A stretch of 64,000 bases of DNA from Rhizomys pruinosus (GCA_009823505.1 VZQC01006589.1:3259474-3323473), one strand, 5' to 3'; shown: positions 12,728 through 25,299, counted from the stretch's first letter. Translations and numbers: made by a program. Notes: a model not told the origin generated them from the letters alone.

Positions 12728-13698
12728 CAGGGGTGGCAAACATTCATATGCATAATATAAAAACAAATTTTATAAGTTTTTTAAAAAGAAGAAAGAAAGA
12801 AAAAAAAGCAGACTATTTCACCCAGGAAATGAGCAAATGCTAAATACCTGTGGGGCATTTCTTTTGAATGCTAGCTCAGTTGTAAAACATTTTGGGGCTG
12901 CCTGGAGCCCTAGTGTATGTGAGAAAAACTGAGAGCTAAATATAGAAAGTAGGCTCAGAGAGCTGCTACATATAAGGGGTTGAACAAAATTCCATTTACT
13001 CAACGTTTTCTAGTATTCTGTGACAAACTCAGTTGCAGAGCTAAGTCAGTCCAGTCATCAGGTGAATTATAAACACACAGGTTTATTGGAGATGAAACTG
13101 CCCCATTCCATGTGTTTTAAAAGCAATTTATAGGAATATCTACCTTCTCATGAATAACTGGGGTAGGAGAAAGTAGCAGAAGAACAGGGTCCTTGTGTGA
13201 TGAGAAATAGGAACTAAACATTTGGGAAAGCCTCGCCCGGAGGAGCAAGTGTTCGGTCTGAGGCTTTCCATGCTACAGGCTTTGTGTTGCGTTAGGGACT
13301 GGCGCAGAGGTCATGTGGGCCTCTAGCTCCGCTCCATCTGGCATTATGATTCACCTTTACCTCACTGGTGAACAGAAACCCAAAAGATGTAGTTTTTGGC
13401 AGGTGTCCCTGGTAGGGTCCAGTGTTTCTTACTCCACCCTCTTAATCCTCTGAAAGGAGAGTCAGTTTCAGAACGTAGAGGGAGATTGTGTAGAAGCTCT
13501 TACAAGCTCAGAGAGCTCCCTCTGTGAGCATAATGAAGGCCCAGTGAGGCTTAGGGCAGGCTTAGCCAGCCATGTAATCATGACATCATGGAGGTCACTT
13601 ACCAGTGCCTTTGATGGGTAGGCTCTTGAGAGTCCACGGAATAGATACTTATCTTCACAGGCTTTCTATCTGATAGGGATGATGGAAAGTGAACATGT

Positions 13699-13903
13699 GG
13701 GGTCAGCGAGACGGCTCAGTGGGAAAAAGAACTTGCTGACAAGCCTGATGGCCAGAGTTCAATCCCAGGAACCCATATAAAGATGGAAGAAGAGAACCAA
13801 CTTCACAGAATTGTCCTCTGACTTCCATGTGTGTGTCATGACTGTGCAGCCCCCCAAACACACATCACATGCACAATAATAAAATATAAAATTTTAAAAA
13901 AGA
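13699..13903 (+). mobile_element. B3-type SINE
   Basis: The head is ggtcagcgagacggctcagtggg. It continues with aacttgctgacaagcctgatggccagagttcaatcccaggaaccc and a ttgtcctctgacttcca 3' half. This is the B3/B2-related layout, with an A-rich end. Confidence 0.8.
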
Positions 13904-14784
13904 AAGTGAACATGTGATCATAGGAGCCGTGGGAGAAATGATCAAGCTGACATGTTGAGGGAAAGCGTTGTGGGCAGAGGACGTAGCCAGCATGGGGGTG
14001 TAGAGATAGGAGCGAGTGTTCTCACGGCAGCAGGGGAGGCCCGGGTGACGAAGGTCTGGTGGAGCAGGGAGAAGGCTCGATAGTGGATGTTACCTCTTGT
14101 TTGTGGTCCCTGGATTTTACATAAGTACATAAAATAATGCTGTGTGTATATGATGGGAAAGTAGAAGGGAAACTATCTAGAGGGACACAGGAACTAACAG
14201 GAGGATGAGGGATGAGAGAGGGGGACATGGCAGTATGAGGGTACAATGTGGAGCATACGATAGATATATGCACAAACTTTCAAAACTTAATTCATTTTGG
14301 AAAATGGATGTCAGGAAACTAGAAAGTTGCCTATGAGAGGGAAATAAAAGTCACTTTAAGGGAAATAAATTATAGGGAGGGTCCTAGAGCATATGTGATC
14401 TGAAAATGAAAGGGGGCTGTTGGGGTGGAAGGGTTCAGGTGGGGATGTGGAGTGGGGAGATGGAGGAGAAGAGGATTAACCAAAACCTAGAAGGTAAGAA
14501 GATACCATAAGGAAACTGACTTTGCATACTAACAGAAATGTGAATGAATGAGTGAATGAATGATAGGGGTATATATGGATCCACTTCTGGCAGGGTCTGG
14601 TCCTCTCAGTGGGCAGGTCTAATTAGAGAGCAGTGTTGAAGACTTTCCATCATGGTTGTGTATGTGTGTTTTTTTTACTAGAGTTTTAAACTTGCCCGGG
14701 CTCTGGTCTGGAAAATGAATAGGAAAGGCAATAGAGAACAAACTGGGCACCTCCAGGTGAGGAACAGCCCCCCGTCCCCTGGGC
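13904..14784. other. Unassigned intron sequence, possibly decayed LINE-1 3' end
   Basis: Purine-rich text such as ggaactaacaggaggatgagg, followed by aaaacttaattcatttt, looks loosely like a rodent LINE-1 3' end. I cannot support a firm call. Confidence 0.3.
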
Positions 14785-14935
14785 CTGAAGCGCATTCTAA
14801 TTCTGCCTCTGCCAGTTTGTTTCTGCACCCTTCTGGGCAGGTCTCCTGATCTCTCTGGCATTCAACTGTTCACCCCTCATAAAATAAGGACAAGTATTTT
14901 CTCATGTGGTTTCTAGAAAGAGTATGCATTCATAA
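14785..14935 (+). mobile_element. MIR SINE remnant
   Basis: The order ctaattctgcctctgcc...gggcaggtctcctgatctctctggcattcaa...ctcataaaataaggac follows the MIR core in sense orientation. Confidence 0.6.
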
Positions 14936-15807
14936 AGTCTCTATAAACTCGGACCATGTGCTTATCTGAGCCACAGGGTGATTCCTATTGAGAGGCCATG
15001 GAAACCCAAGGTTGGAAACCTACTCTGCTGCCCCTGGGTGAGCAATGTTTTATTATAGCCCAGGGCTAAAAAAGATGCTTTGTTGCTTTATTACCATCCA
15101 TGTCTCTCTAAGGGAGGGCAGCTGGTTTAAGACTCACATGGTGTGGTCACGTATATGTAACCATTCACTGGGGTAATAACTTGGAACGCTTGAGCCTTTT
15201 ATTCTTTTTAGCTTCATTCCTCTGTTCACCATCTGTGGGTGACACATGTGTGTTATTCAGTGTGGATGTGTGACATGCTGAAAATGTGGAAAGGACCTAA
15301 GGGAGGTCATTAAACTACCTACAATAATTCTCCTATTGACAGGAGGCCACAGGCTTTCAGCTCTCAATCAGTGCTGATGGACCATCCTTTCACCTAGCAC
15401 CCACACCCACACCCAATGCTTAACTGTCCATAGAGGAAAGCCTCATAATACTTATTTTGGATCTGAACAAAGAAAGCCTGTCTTCCATCATATATGTGAG
15501 CCATTCAGAATCTTTATATAAGGAAATCCTTAGCTTCAAATGCAATTTTTTTTGTTGTGGCACTGACCTGTGCTGGATGAGCTGTCCTGTTGGCCAGAAG
15601 GGTCTCCCAGCTCCCAGAGAGACAACCTGTAAACTTTTCATGGAGTTCACTTCCTGCAGTGGGGGAGATGTGCCAGACCTGCCCTGTGGTGACCTAGAGC
15701 CCGTAGCCACACGTAGCCGCTATGTACTTGAAATGTGGCTGCTGCCAGGGATATGGCCGCCTTGAAAGGTTGATGACCAGAGTTCAGCCTCTAAGAGTCT
15801 AAAAACA

Positions 15808-15960
15808 AATAGGCTGGATGAGCGGATATGCATCTGTAATCCCAGCACTTCTCCAGTGAGATGGGAGGCAGAGACAGGAGAATTGTCTGCGAACGTGGGG
15901 GCCTCATGTCACCTTGAGCTCAGACTCCCCTGACTCCTTCCAGGCTACCTATGATTTACG
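15808..15960 (+). mobile_element. Old B4/RSINE-like SINE fragment
   Basis: The words tgcatctgtaatcccagcac and gagatgggaggcagagacaggagaa are typical of the composite tRNA/7SL rodent SINEs. Confidence 0.55.
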
Positions 15961-16369
15961 TGTCCCGTGTTGGGATAATGTGTAGTGTATACTTTTTGTT
16001 GGCTATCCATGGGGGTAGTGCCTTAGCCGTGTGAAATTACAGGATGTTTCAAAAGACTGTAAGTCCTGTGACTTTCTCCTATGTGATCTCTTTGGGTGCT
16101 CAGCTGTGGCAATGGAGGACAGCAAGTCCCCAGGGAAAGCATGTGTCATTTTCTACTCTTGGTGGGTAATATTTTCCCTCTGGCATATGGACTTCAATGT
16201 CTGTAGTTCCTTGGCACATTCTTCTCATCCTGTGAGAGATCTCTGGGGGATTATGACCATGTGTTAGGCAATAACAATAGTTGGGCTTGGAGCTCTATTT
16301 GTGTTCACCAAAGAGCCCTCTGTGTTTATGCATTTCCTAGGAACAAGGGTGTTATCAATAGACTCTAAT

Positions 16370-17225
16370 GGGTAGGCGATGGATGGGTGAAAGGCTGCGG
16401 ATAGATGGATGGATATAGATAGATGGATCTAGATGGATGTGTATATGGATAGATTGATGGATATGATGGATGGATTGGTGAATAGATGTAGATGAATGAT
16501 TGTGGATGGATGGATAGATGGATGGATGGATGGATATGGATAGATGGATCTAGATGGATGTGTATGTGGATAGATTTATGGATATGATGGATGGATTGGC
16601 GAATAGATGTAGACAAATGATTGTGGATGGATGGATAGATGGATGGATGGATAGATATGGATAGATAGATAGATGGATGGATGGATAGATAGATAGATGG
16701 ATGGATGGATAGATAGATAGATGGATGGATGGACAGATGGATGAATGGATATGGATAGATGGATCTAGATGGATATGTATGTGGATAGATGGATGGATAT
16801 GATGGATGGGTTGGTGAATAGATGTAGATGAATGATTGTGGATGAATGGATGGATGGATGGATGGATGGATGGATATGAATAGATGGATCTAGATGGATG
16901 TGTATGTGGATAGATAGATGGATATGATGGATGGGTTGGTGAATAGATGTATATGAATGATTGTGGATGAATGGATAGATGGATGGATGGATGGATAGAT
17001 GGATGGATGGATGGATGGATATGGATATGGATAGATGGATCTAGATGGATGTGTATATGGACAGATTGATGGATATGATGGATGAATTGGTGAATAGATG
17101 TAGATGAATGATTGTGGATGAACGGATATATGGATGGATGGATGGGTGGATGGATGGATGGATGGATGGATAGATGGATGGATGGACAGACGGATGGACA
17201 GATGGATGGATGGATGGATGGATGG
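16370..17225. repeat. GGAT/GATA tetranucleotide array with higher-order units
   Basis: About 850 bp of GGAT and GATA units. A longer module containing ggatctagatggatgtgtat, followed by ggttggtgaatagatgta-type words, recurs five times. The ggatctagatgg marks lie near 16426, 16547, 16762, 16887 and 17038. The spacings of 121, 215, 125 and 151 bp show unequal expansion of a compound unit. The opposite strand stays open as a Ser-Ile-His-Pro repeat, a by-product of the array. Confidence 0.95.
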
Positions 17226-18167
17226 TTGATGGTACTCTCTAAAACCAGGAGACAATATGGACTCATGGTGAAGCATCAGTAGCCTAACCATGCTTGGAAG
17301 AAAACACTGAAGATGACTCTAGTGCAGATGGGGAAGCAGGATAAAGGTAAAAACACTAAGCTCAATGATAGTCTTGTCAATCAGTAAGGCGAGGAAAGGT
17401 TAATGGCATGTCCAAGCTTTAGGGGTAGGATGAATGTGAATTATGAATGGGATCTCAGTGTCTTCTAGAATTCCATGCCTGGAAAAGTCCTGGTTCTCAT
17501 ATTAAGGCATTAGCATTCAACATAAGGGGAATTAATTTACATTCAGTGGAGGCAGATGAGTGGTCTGGTGCTGTCTATCACAATGTGAGGTGTGGAAAGC
17601 CCAGAGAACAGTGAAGAAGCAACTTCTCTGTCCAGAAACAGCCCAGATCTGGGAGAGAGTCAGAGAGGAAAGAGTCACGGTGGATACAGTGCAGGAATAG
17701 GACTAAAGGTTCCTAAAAGTTCAAGTTAAAGGAGGACCATTCTTTAACTTGGGGTAGCACTACCTCACCATTAGAGGTATTTCCTCTGCTCTTCTTGTTC
17801 TTCCCAGGTGACCAGGCATGAGAAAGCCAAGCAGAAACTTGAAGTTACAGGTTACAGTCTGAATTACAGCCAATGTCATATTTGAGCTGATGACTTAAGA
17901 ATGGGTAGCTTGGGTACGAATGGGGGTATCTGAAACCTGTTTACGGTTATTTTCAGAGTATGCCATTGAAGACTATAGTCAAATTTCCTTGGTTGGAGAT
18001 GGTAGATTTATCATAAAAGCCTGAGGCATTTGTGTCTCCCTTTCTAATATGAAAGCGTTATTAGTTTACCCACTTAAAAATTGAAGATGAAAGATATAAA
18101 CCATCATTTCAAGAACCTAAATTTAGCTGTTTTTGCTAATAGAAAACACTGCTTGGAATACTAACAC
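17226..18167. other. Unassigned intron sequence
   Basis: Apparently single-copy sequence; no exon or element recognised on either strand. Confidence 0.4.
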
Positions 18168-18330
18168 AGGGAGAGGAGAAAGGGGAGGAGGAAAAGGAGG
18201 AAGGGAAGGGAAAAAAGGAAGGGAAGAGGAAAGAGGAAAGGAGGGAAGGAGAAAAGGGGAGGAAAGGGGAGGGAAGAGAGGGGACAAAGGAAGGGAAGGG
18301 AGGGGAGAGAGAAGAGGAGAGAAGAGAAAA
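18168..18330. repeat. Polypurine (GGAAG/GGGA) tract
   Basis: About 160 nearly uninterrupted purines on the + strand. Such long purine/pyrimidine tracts can adopt triplex (H-DNA) structures; that part is inference. Confidence 0.93.
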
Positions 18331-18644
18331 TGAAAGTTAGAAATGACTCAATCAAGGACAAAATAAAACAAACAAAAGCTTTGGTGTCACCCTTGCTGTA
18401 GTTATTAGGAAAAGCATCAGTTTGTGGACTCTACATACATTGGAACTGTATATTCAAGGCTGGGCATGCTGAGATGAATGTGAGGTGGCCTTGTGGTCAG
18501 AGGGGAGCTTTGTTAGCCAGCAAGTGCCATTGACTGTTGAGATGCCACCCTGGAAAGGATAAGAGTTAGAGGGATCAGAGAAAGATGAGCTTGGAGCAGA
18601 GATTTAACTATGAGACATGCCTGTAGGGATCAGCAAGGTAAGGA

Positions 18645-19324
18645 CAGGGTGGGGGAGATGGCTCAGCAATTAAAACAATTGCTGCACAAGCAAGACAACT
18701 GGAGTTGGGCTGTCCAGAACCGGTGTCAATGCAGGGTGAGTGTCTTGGATGGCCTGTAGTTCCTGCTTTGGAAGGTGGAGACAAGGGATCCCCAGAACCA
18801 CCTGGCTGTCTAGGCTAGCCTTGGCGGTGAGCTCTGGGTTTGATTGAGAGACCCCACCTCAGTGAATTAGGGTTGGGTATAGTGAGGCAGTCTTGGATGC
18901 TGAGAGTTATAAGCAAGCATGTTTGGGCCCACAGGAGGGGCATGGCAGAGAGCATGGGCTTCTTCACAAAAAGGATGCTGACCTTCCCCAGCAGGCCCGC
19001 TGTTTCATGAGCCCAGAGAAAGTATCAGGAAAGATGAGAAGCCCCACCCCACCTCCACCCCCGCCTCACCAGTCCTTGGTGGCGTATGAAAACCCTGAAC
19101 CATGACTGAAAGAGAGAGGAGAGTCAAAATCCTGACTTCACAGGATTTCCAAGCTGCTCGAGCTGCTCTGGGCCTGTCTGCTCAGCCTGGGGGTTCAGTG
19201 GACCAGCACAGTGCAGTACAGTGACTGAGAATGATTCTGACATCAACCTCAGGCCTCACATGCATGTGCACCCACCCTCATCCCCCCCCACACACACAGC
19301 CACACTCCTGCAAAGAAAAGCAAA

Positions 19325-19365
<41 letters not shown>
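18645..19365 (+). mobile_element. B4-type SINE split by a 350-bp insertion, ending in (CA)n
   Basis: The 5' part at 18645-18868 has a tRNA-like head (gggggagatggctcagcaatt) then B1-like text. The 3' part at 19216-19365 (gtgactgagaatgattctgacatcaacctcaggcctcacatgc) leads into a CA repeat at 19327-19363. The intervening segment is the left arm of the inverted repeat. Confidence 0.7.
18869..19215 (+). repeat. Left arm of 350-bp inverted repeat
   Basis: It runs from agggttgggtatagtgaggc to gaccagcacagtgca and is repeated in reverse orientation at 19563-19906, at roughly 85-90% identity by eye. It lies inside a B4 SINE, so it looks like an inserted unit. I do not recognise the unit; both copies keep a short open frame with a shared stop (…YENP.P). 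Confidence 0.88.
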
Positions 19366-19562
19366 ACAAAAAAAGAAAATGGAAGAAAGAGAGAGAAAAA
19401 AGATGAGGACTGAGAAAAAAGGGCTCTTGGGTCTCACATTATGGCGACCATTGGTCGCTGCTAATATAGAGGAAATGGCATAGTGAGAAGGAAACAGGGC
19501 AGAGCCCAGTGTCCTGGGCTTGATGACCTTGTTCTGTGACAGGTTTGTGGGGAGCTGCTACA

Positions 19563-19906
19563 TGCACTGTGCTGGTCCACTGAACCCCCAGGCCTCCCAG
19601 ACAGGCCCAGAGCAGCTCAAGCAGCTTGGAAATCCTGTGAAGTCAGGATTTTGACTCTCCTCCTCTTTCAGTCATGGTTTAGGGTTTTCATACACCACCA
19701 AGGACTGGCGGGGGCTGGGGGAGCTTCTCGGCTTCCCTGATACCTTCTCTGGGCTCATGAAGCAGCGGGCCTGCCGGGGAAGGTCAGCGTCCTTTCTGTG
19801 AAGAAGCCTACACTCTCCACCCTGCCCCTCCTGTGGGCCCACGCAGCGAAACAGATGCTTGCTTATAACTCTCAGCATCCAAGACTGCCTCACTACACCC
19901 AACCCT
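19563..19906 (-). repeat. Right arm of 350-bp inverted repeat
   Basis: Reverse complement of 18869-19215, separated from it by a 347-bp spacer. It carries a 10-bp longer stretch near 19845 and differs at scattered sites. The sequence continues left of 19563 without a match in the other arm. Confidence 0.88.
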
Positions 19907-20310
19907 GAAACATCTATTCAGGACCAAATTCTTAAAACTCCAGGGGTCCTGGGGTGATTTTTTTTTTTACCTAGACCCTGAACCTGTCATAAAATGTAAT
20001 GGATGGTATATTTTTAGCTGCCGAGACCAGGGAGTTCATATAACCCCAGAAGTCTAAAACAACATAACACTTGTTTCTATAGTTCTAAAACGCTGCAAAG
20101 TGTTTCAGAAACCACAGGATGGTCCTTCTCAGCATCCTATAGTATTAAGGCAGAATTTATTAAGGAGTTCCCTGTATAAACCTCTTGAGGAATTGGGAGA
20201 TGTATATGGATCCCTTCCCAGGAGAATATTTTAAGTGCATTTGAGACACAAACAGTCACAAAGAAATTCAGTTATACTGAAAAGCAAATTAAAATGCAAA
20301 TAAAAATAAA

Positions 20311-20343
<33 letters not shown>

Positions 20344-20411
20344 GTTGTTGTTGTCTTTTTTGAGACAGAGTCTTCCTGTAGCCCCAGCTGTCCTGGAACT
20401 CGCTTTGTAAT
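20311..20411 (-). mobile_element. Truncated B1 SINE with (AAC)n(AAT)n tail
   Basis: Reverse B1 3' end (ttttttgagacagagtc...cagctgtcctggaactcgct), truncated after about 58 bp. Its tail has become a trinucleotide microsatellite (ATT units at 20311-20342, then TTG). Confidence 0.85.
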
Positions 20412-20442
20412 TATTTTTAAACCATGTTTCTAATATGGCAAT

Positions 20443-20841
20443 TGGCTTAGTTAGCTTTGTCAACTTGACACAGCCAGGAAAGCCTTGCTTGAGGTATTAC
20501 CTAGATCAGATAAGCTCGTGGGGGATTGTCTGGATTATTCATTGATAAAAGAGAGTCCAGCAGAGAGATAAGTAAGGGCTGATTTGATGGTGGGTACTGG
20601 CCCTAAGCAAGTGGTTCCTGGACTGTGTGAGCTAAGCATTGAACCTGTGAGTGAGTGAGTGAGCCAGCCAGCAAGCAACATTCCCCGTGGTTTCTACCTC
20701 AAGCTCCTGTGCTGCGTTCCTGCTATGAATTCTCTCAAAGATGGACTGTGACCTGGAAATGTAAACCAAGTACATCCTCTCCTCCCCTACATTGTTTTTG
20801 GTCATGGTGTTTGTCACAGCAACAGAAAGGAAACTAGAACA
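20443..20841 (+). mobile_element. MaLR-type solo LTR (MT-like), sense orientation
   Basis: It runs from cttagttagctttgtcaacttgacac to ggtcatggtgtttgtcacagcaacagaaaggaaactagaaca. The latter is the typical MaLR LTR 3' end. No internal region follows, so it is a solo LTR. Confidence 0.8.
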
Positions 20842-20879
20842 GAAATCTAACTGCTTTTTATTAATGCATTATTTAATAA

Positions 20880-21192
20880 GATTTGAAATCTCGATGTGCG
20901 CATGTACATGTGTACACACAGAGGCCAGAGGATAATCTTGGGCATTGTCCCTCAGACACTGTCCACTTTTTTTTTTTTTTTGAGATATCTCTCATTGGCC
21001 TAGAACACACCAAGTACTGTAGGCGGCCTGGCCAGCAAGCCTGAGCAATTCATCTCTCTTGGCCTCTCCAGCCCTGGGATTGCAAGCACAGGCTATCTCA
21101 CCTGACTTTTGTTAAACATGGGTTCTGGAGAATAAACTCAGGTCTGTGCACTCGCAAGGCACTCACTCTTTGGGCGAATGACTCCCCAGCCA
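20880..21192 (-). mobile_element. B3-type SINE
   Basis: The reverse order matches B3: cacagaggccagagg..., a T-run then gagatatctctcattgg..., and the head gggcgaatgactccccagcc. Confidence 0.7.
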
Positions 21193-22065
21193 ATGTCTGT
21201 TGTCTTGAATAGCTGGGGAGCATAAATAATATTTCGGAGTATTTTTCATTTTAATTATTTAAAAGATTTAATATTTCTCTTGATGACAGTCTTAGGTCTT
21301 TCTAATACTCAAGCTGCCTGCATTTTTGATGAAGAAAATGCTAAATCTCAGCAAGAAGTTGATAAAAATAAAGAAGTAAATCTTTTTCTCCATCCAGCTT
21401 CACAGATCTCCTGAATTCTCTTCTGGGTTAATAACCTCTGCTTTGGAATATAATTTTGGTTCATAATAATGAACAAAAAGTCTGTCCTTTACTGGATGTG
21501 TTATAATTCTTCGGGTTTGAAGAGCACATTGTTAATTCTTGGATATTCTATGTTGTGATCCTTTTCTTTGCAAGTTTTGCCCTTTGTCAACCTCCATGCT
21601 TCATACATACCAGACAAGGGTATTTCATGAGCAGCTAGCTCTAATAAAAGGAAATACAAAAGAGGAGAGAGAAAATTTGCCCTGAGGAGGTCTGGGACTG
21701 CCTGTATCTTTAATCCACCCTGATCCTAAGACTTATTCCTAGAGACCCAACTCTGCCCTTTCTTCAGGATCACTTAAAGATGTTTGGAGTAAAACCCTTT
21801 AACTTGGAAGCTAGAGTGTCACAGTCAGAATGGGAGTCTGCAGTTCATCCCTCCTTTCCTCAGTATTGAGGGGGTCTGCTTGTGTTCCGGTCAGACATGT
21901 GCTGTGGATCACCCTGGTGCTTTATCTCGCTTTTCATACATACCTCTTCAGAATATTTAAACCAGCAAGCTCAAAATAGAATTTGTTGCAAGGTGTTTTG
22001 CATCCTGTTTCCCAAAAGCAGAATCTAAGATGAGGATTTGGGCCTGAGATTGACTGGGAGAGTGC

Positions 22066-22066
<1 letters not shown>
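21193..22066. other. Unassigned AT-rich intron sequence
   Basis: No exon or element recognised. Confidence 0.4.

Positions 22067-22111
<45 letters not shown>
22067..22111. repeat. (GA)n microsatellite
   Basis: About 21 GA units. The following 22112-23504 interval is unassigned intron sequence. Confidence 0.96.
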
Positions 22112-22114
<3 letters not shown>

Positions 22115-23504
22115 TGAGTAAGGGTTGGAGTCTTGCAGCAGCCAATCCACATGGGAGGCCTGTGCGGTAGTTTATCCTACCCAGAGAAGAGGGAGGATGA
22201 GCTGCTATCTCTCTACATCCCCCAGACAGGAGAGCCTGGGTATGCATTATAAGTTCTCTAAACATAAAACCACACACATTTGTTATCTCACAGTCTCTGT
22301 GGTCAAGGATCTGCTCAGAGCCTAGGTAGACCCCCTATCCAGGCTCTCTCTAGACTGCAATCAAGATGTTGGCCAGGTCCTTTAGGAAGCTGGAAGTCAC
22401 CTGCCAAGTGAAAGATCATCACGAGACTATCTGGTATTTTCAATCTGAGAGGCCTCCTGAGTGGGCCCACCCAATTCACCATCCATTTGATTAACTCAGT
22501 CTGAGTCAAGACTTTTAATTGTATCGATAAATGCTCTGTACTTTTGTCTATAATGTAGTATCATCATAAGAGTGACATGTACCCATGACCAGTCTATTCT
22601 ACACTCAAGAGAGGATACAACGCATGGGTAGTAGTGTCATCTTTGAATTCTTCCTGTCACAGAGAAACTGTTCAAAGGATTCTTTGGAGAAGGCTCCTGT
22701 CACCTCAGGGCAGTTATTAGAAGGAGAAGGCTGTGGGTGTGTCCAATACCCATAGCAGCTCAGAAAATGGCAGTACCCAATGGTAGAGGAGGTTAGACCA
22801 CGTGCTGACATCGGTGGCTATATATGAGACTCTCTTGACATCTATAACTTTAAGTTGTAAACAGAAGTGAAATGAGGTTCCTTGAGCATGATTTCTGTCC
22901 ATCAGGCTGCTTTGATCTCACAGTTTAATGACAGAGACAGATGAGAGGAAACCCATTACGCTGTATGTCATGCATTCAGTCCTGGTCACCAGGCCAGAGT
23001 CTAAACAAGAGGAATTCATTGTCTGCAGACCAGCATCTTCTAGGTCAACCAGGGCCCTGGGGTCACTCTCATAATCTCTGCATGTTTCCTCCCTGACTTA
23101 AGTGGCCAAGATCCATGGGGCTGAGGGTAACAACCCTGGCCACAGCAGCCTCTTCTGATCGGTGATCTCTCTGAGAGTCTAGAGGTGCAGAGTGAAGAGA
23201 GAGCCAGTTCTGGTCATGGTGAGCACCTTTGCTTCATTACCCGCTAATTTCTTCATTTCTACAATGAACATTTTCTAGGTGGTCAGTAGCGGATTCACGT
23301 TGAGTATATTAAGAGTTAGGGTTGGATGTTAAGTAAGAGAACCTGTGTTTCTTCCTGTCTACAACATTCCATATTTTCTCATATTAAATACAGTGTATCT
23401 GTATATTTCATTGCCACAGTTGTTGTTTTCCTTTGTGTTGCTGGGGAGGAAGCCAGGGCCTCAGGCAGGCTAACCAAGTGCCCCTCACTGTTGCCATGAG
23501 TGTT

Positions 23505-23651
23505 TTGTTTGTTCATTTGAGACAGGTTCTCAGTCTAGCGTCAACTGGCCTGACACTCACTATGTAGACCAGGTTGGCCTCAGTTTCACAGTGCACCCCC
23601 CTCTTCCTCCCAAGTGTTGGGATTAAAGGCATGTGCCACCACACCTGCTTT
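23505..23651 (-). mobile_element. B1 SINE (old)
   Basis: Reverse B1 with gagacaggttctcagtc...ctatgtagaccaggttggcc...gggattaaaggcatgtgccacc. It is more diverged than the young copies in this window. Confidence 0.85.
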
Positions 23652-24319
23652 TGTCATGAGCTACTATCTAAGGTCAGTCTCCCCAGAAGCAAAGCCTGTA
23701 TTTCATACAGTGCGTTGAGAGAGTGCTCTTGGAGGAAGCAAGATAGAACAGGAGAAGCAGCTGGGCAAGACTGTTCTGCCAACTGGCTGTGAACCTTGGT
23801 GTGAGCCCATGGGAGCTCTGGGGCATGAATTATATAAGAGCTGTCCCGAATGGAGGCAAGGTGTCTGTCTACCTTTTGTACTGCCATGTAGCAGTCATTG
23901 TGGGGACTGGCCTAGCGGGAAGGGGTAAGGACTTAAACTCTATAGAGGTGAGGTGGCTTCTGTTGACTGAAGACAACTCTCTGTGAAGAGGTAGTGACAT
24001 GATGATGATGGCAACCAGAGTGTGGCTGGGGGCTGGGATTGGCTGGGGTGCACCAGTCTTTGCCTCCTCTGGCAGCCCCTCTGTCTGTGAGGTTGTTTTC
24101 TTAAAGCTCACTTCAGGCATTCCTGAGAGCCTTCCTTGAAGCGGAGTGAAAGGCCACTTTCCCCTCATTGCCTGCCACTTCTCCTTCCCTCACCTCGTGG
24201 TCTTGCCCTGAGCTCCTTCCCATGTGGAGATGATGGTGCTGCAGCTCAGGGTTGGTTCCTGATGCCTGGGGCTCTTCAAGGTCCTCCACACTCTCTTATC
24301 CCCCACCCCTTTATTTACT

Positions 24320-24508
24320 ACTCCAATACTGGGGACTGAACCCAGCCAGGGCCTTGCACCTCCTAGGAAAGTGTGCTATCACTGATCTTCATCTCCAGCC
24401 CTCTTCTTCATTTTATTTCATTTTATCTTATTATTTTGAAACAGGGCCTTACTAAGTTTCCCAGGCTGGCCTTAGACTTTTAATGCTCCTAACTCTGCTT
24501 CCCAAGTA
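24320..24508 (-). mobile_element. B4/ID-B1 type SINE
   Basis: An ID-like part (actggggactgaacccagccaggg...ccagccc) is followed by a reversed 7SL-like part (gaaacagggccttactaagtttcccaggctgg). It abuts the LTR at 24515. Confidence 0.6.
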
Positions 24509-24514
24509 GCTAGG

Positions 24515-24917
24515 TGTTCTAGTTTACTTTTAATTGCTGTGAAAAAACACTTTGACCAATACCAACTTGAAGGGAAGGGTTTATTCCTCTTAAATCTCCC
24601 AAGTCAGTGTTTATCACTGAGGGAGCCTAAGGTAGGAACTCAGGCAGGAACCTGGAAGCAGGAGCTGAAGCACAGGCCATGGAGGAATGATGCTTACTGG
24701 CTTGCTCACCTGGCCCATGCTCAGCCTGCTTTCTTATACAGTATACAACAACCTGTGCAGAAGTGATACCATCCACAGTGGGCTGGGCCCTCCCACATCA
24801 CTAAGCAATCAAGGAAATACCCACAGACATGGCCACATACCAGTCCAATGGATGCAATTCCCCAACTGAGGCTCCCTCAACCCAGGTATGTCAAGTTGAC
24901 ACTAAAACTCTAGCACA
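24515..24917 (-). mobile_element. MaLR-type solo LTR (MT-like)
   Basis: A near complete reverse copy from tgttctagtttac to gtcaagttgacac...tctagcaca, with the family words gaggcaggagctgaag and tgcttactggcttgctc. Confidence 0.82.
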
Positions 24918-24929
24918 GTAGGCTTACAA

Positions 24930-25080
24930 ACTTGAGACCAATTGTACAGAAGAGAATACAGGTTCAGAGAGAGTCAATGAACTGACCAAAATCAAAGTTG
25001 TGAAAAGTGGAGCTGTGGCCCCCTAAGCCTTGCAAGGACCACCTGGTATCAAAGTCCATACTTTCCCTTGTGAAACTGCG
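24930..25080 (-). mobile_element. MIR SINE remnant
   Basis: The words gtacagaagagaatacaggttcagagagagtcaatgaactgacc follow the reversed MIR core. Confidence 0.6.
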
Positions 25081-25239
25081 CTTGTCCATTAGAATTCCAA
25101 CTATAGTTTGGTAGATGGTCATGTTGCCCTCAATAGTGGACACTCTAGTCCTCGTTTCCCTCTTCCCTCTCAACCTGCTGAAATTTTAACTTCCCTTCCA
25201 GGGCTGCCTCCTCTCCAAGGATTCTTTTTCCCCCATTTT

Positions 25240-25263
25240 TCATGTGGGTGTGGGTGTATGGTG

Positions 25264-25299
<36 letters not shown>

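Noticed and set aside
16550..17266. 238-codon minus-strand open frame of Ser-Ile-His-Pro repeats
   Set aside because: It is only a translation of the GGAT/GATA array; overlapping frames read equally open and there is no codon structure.
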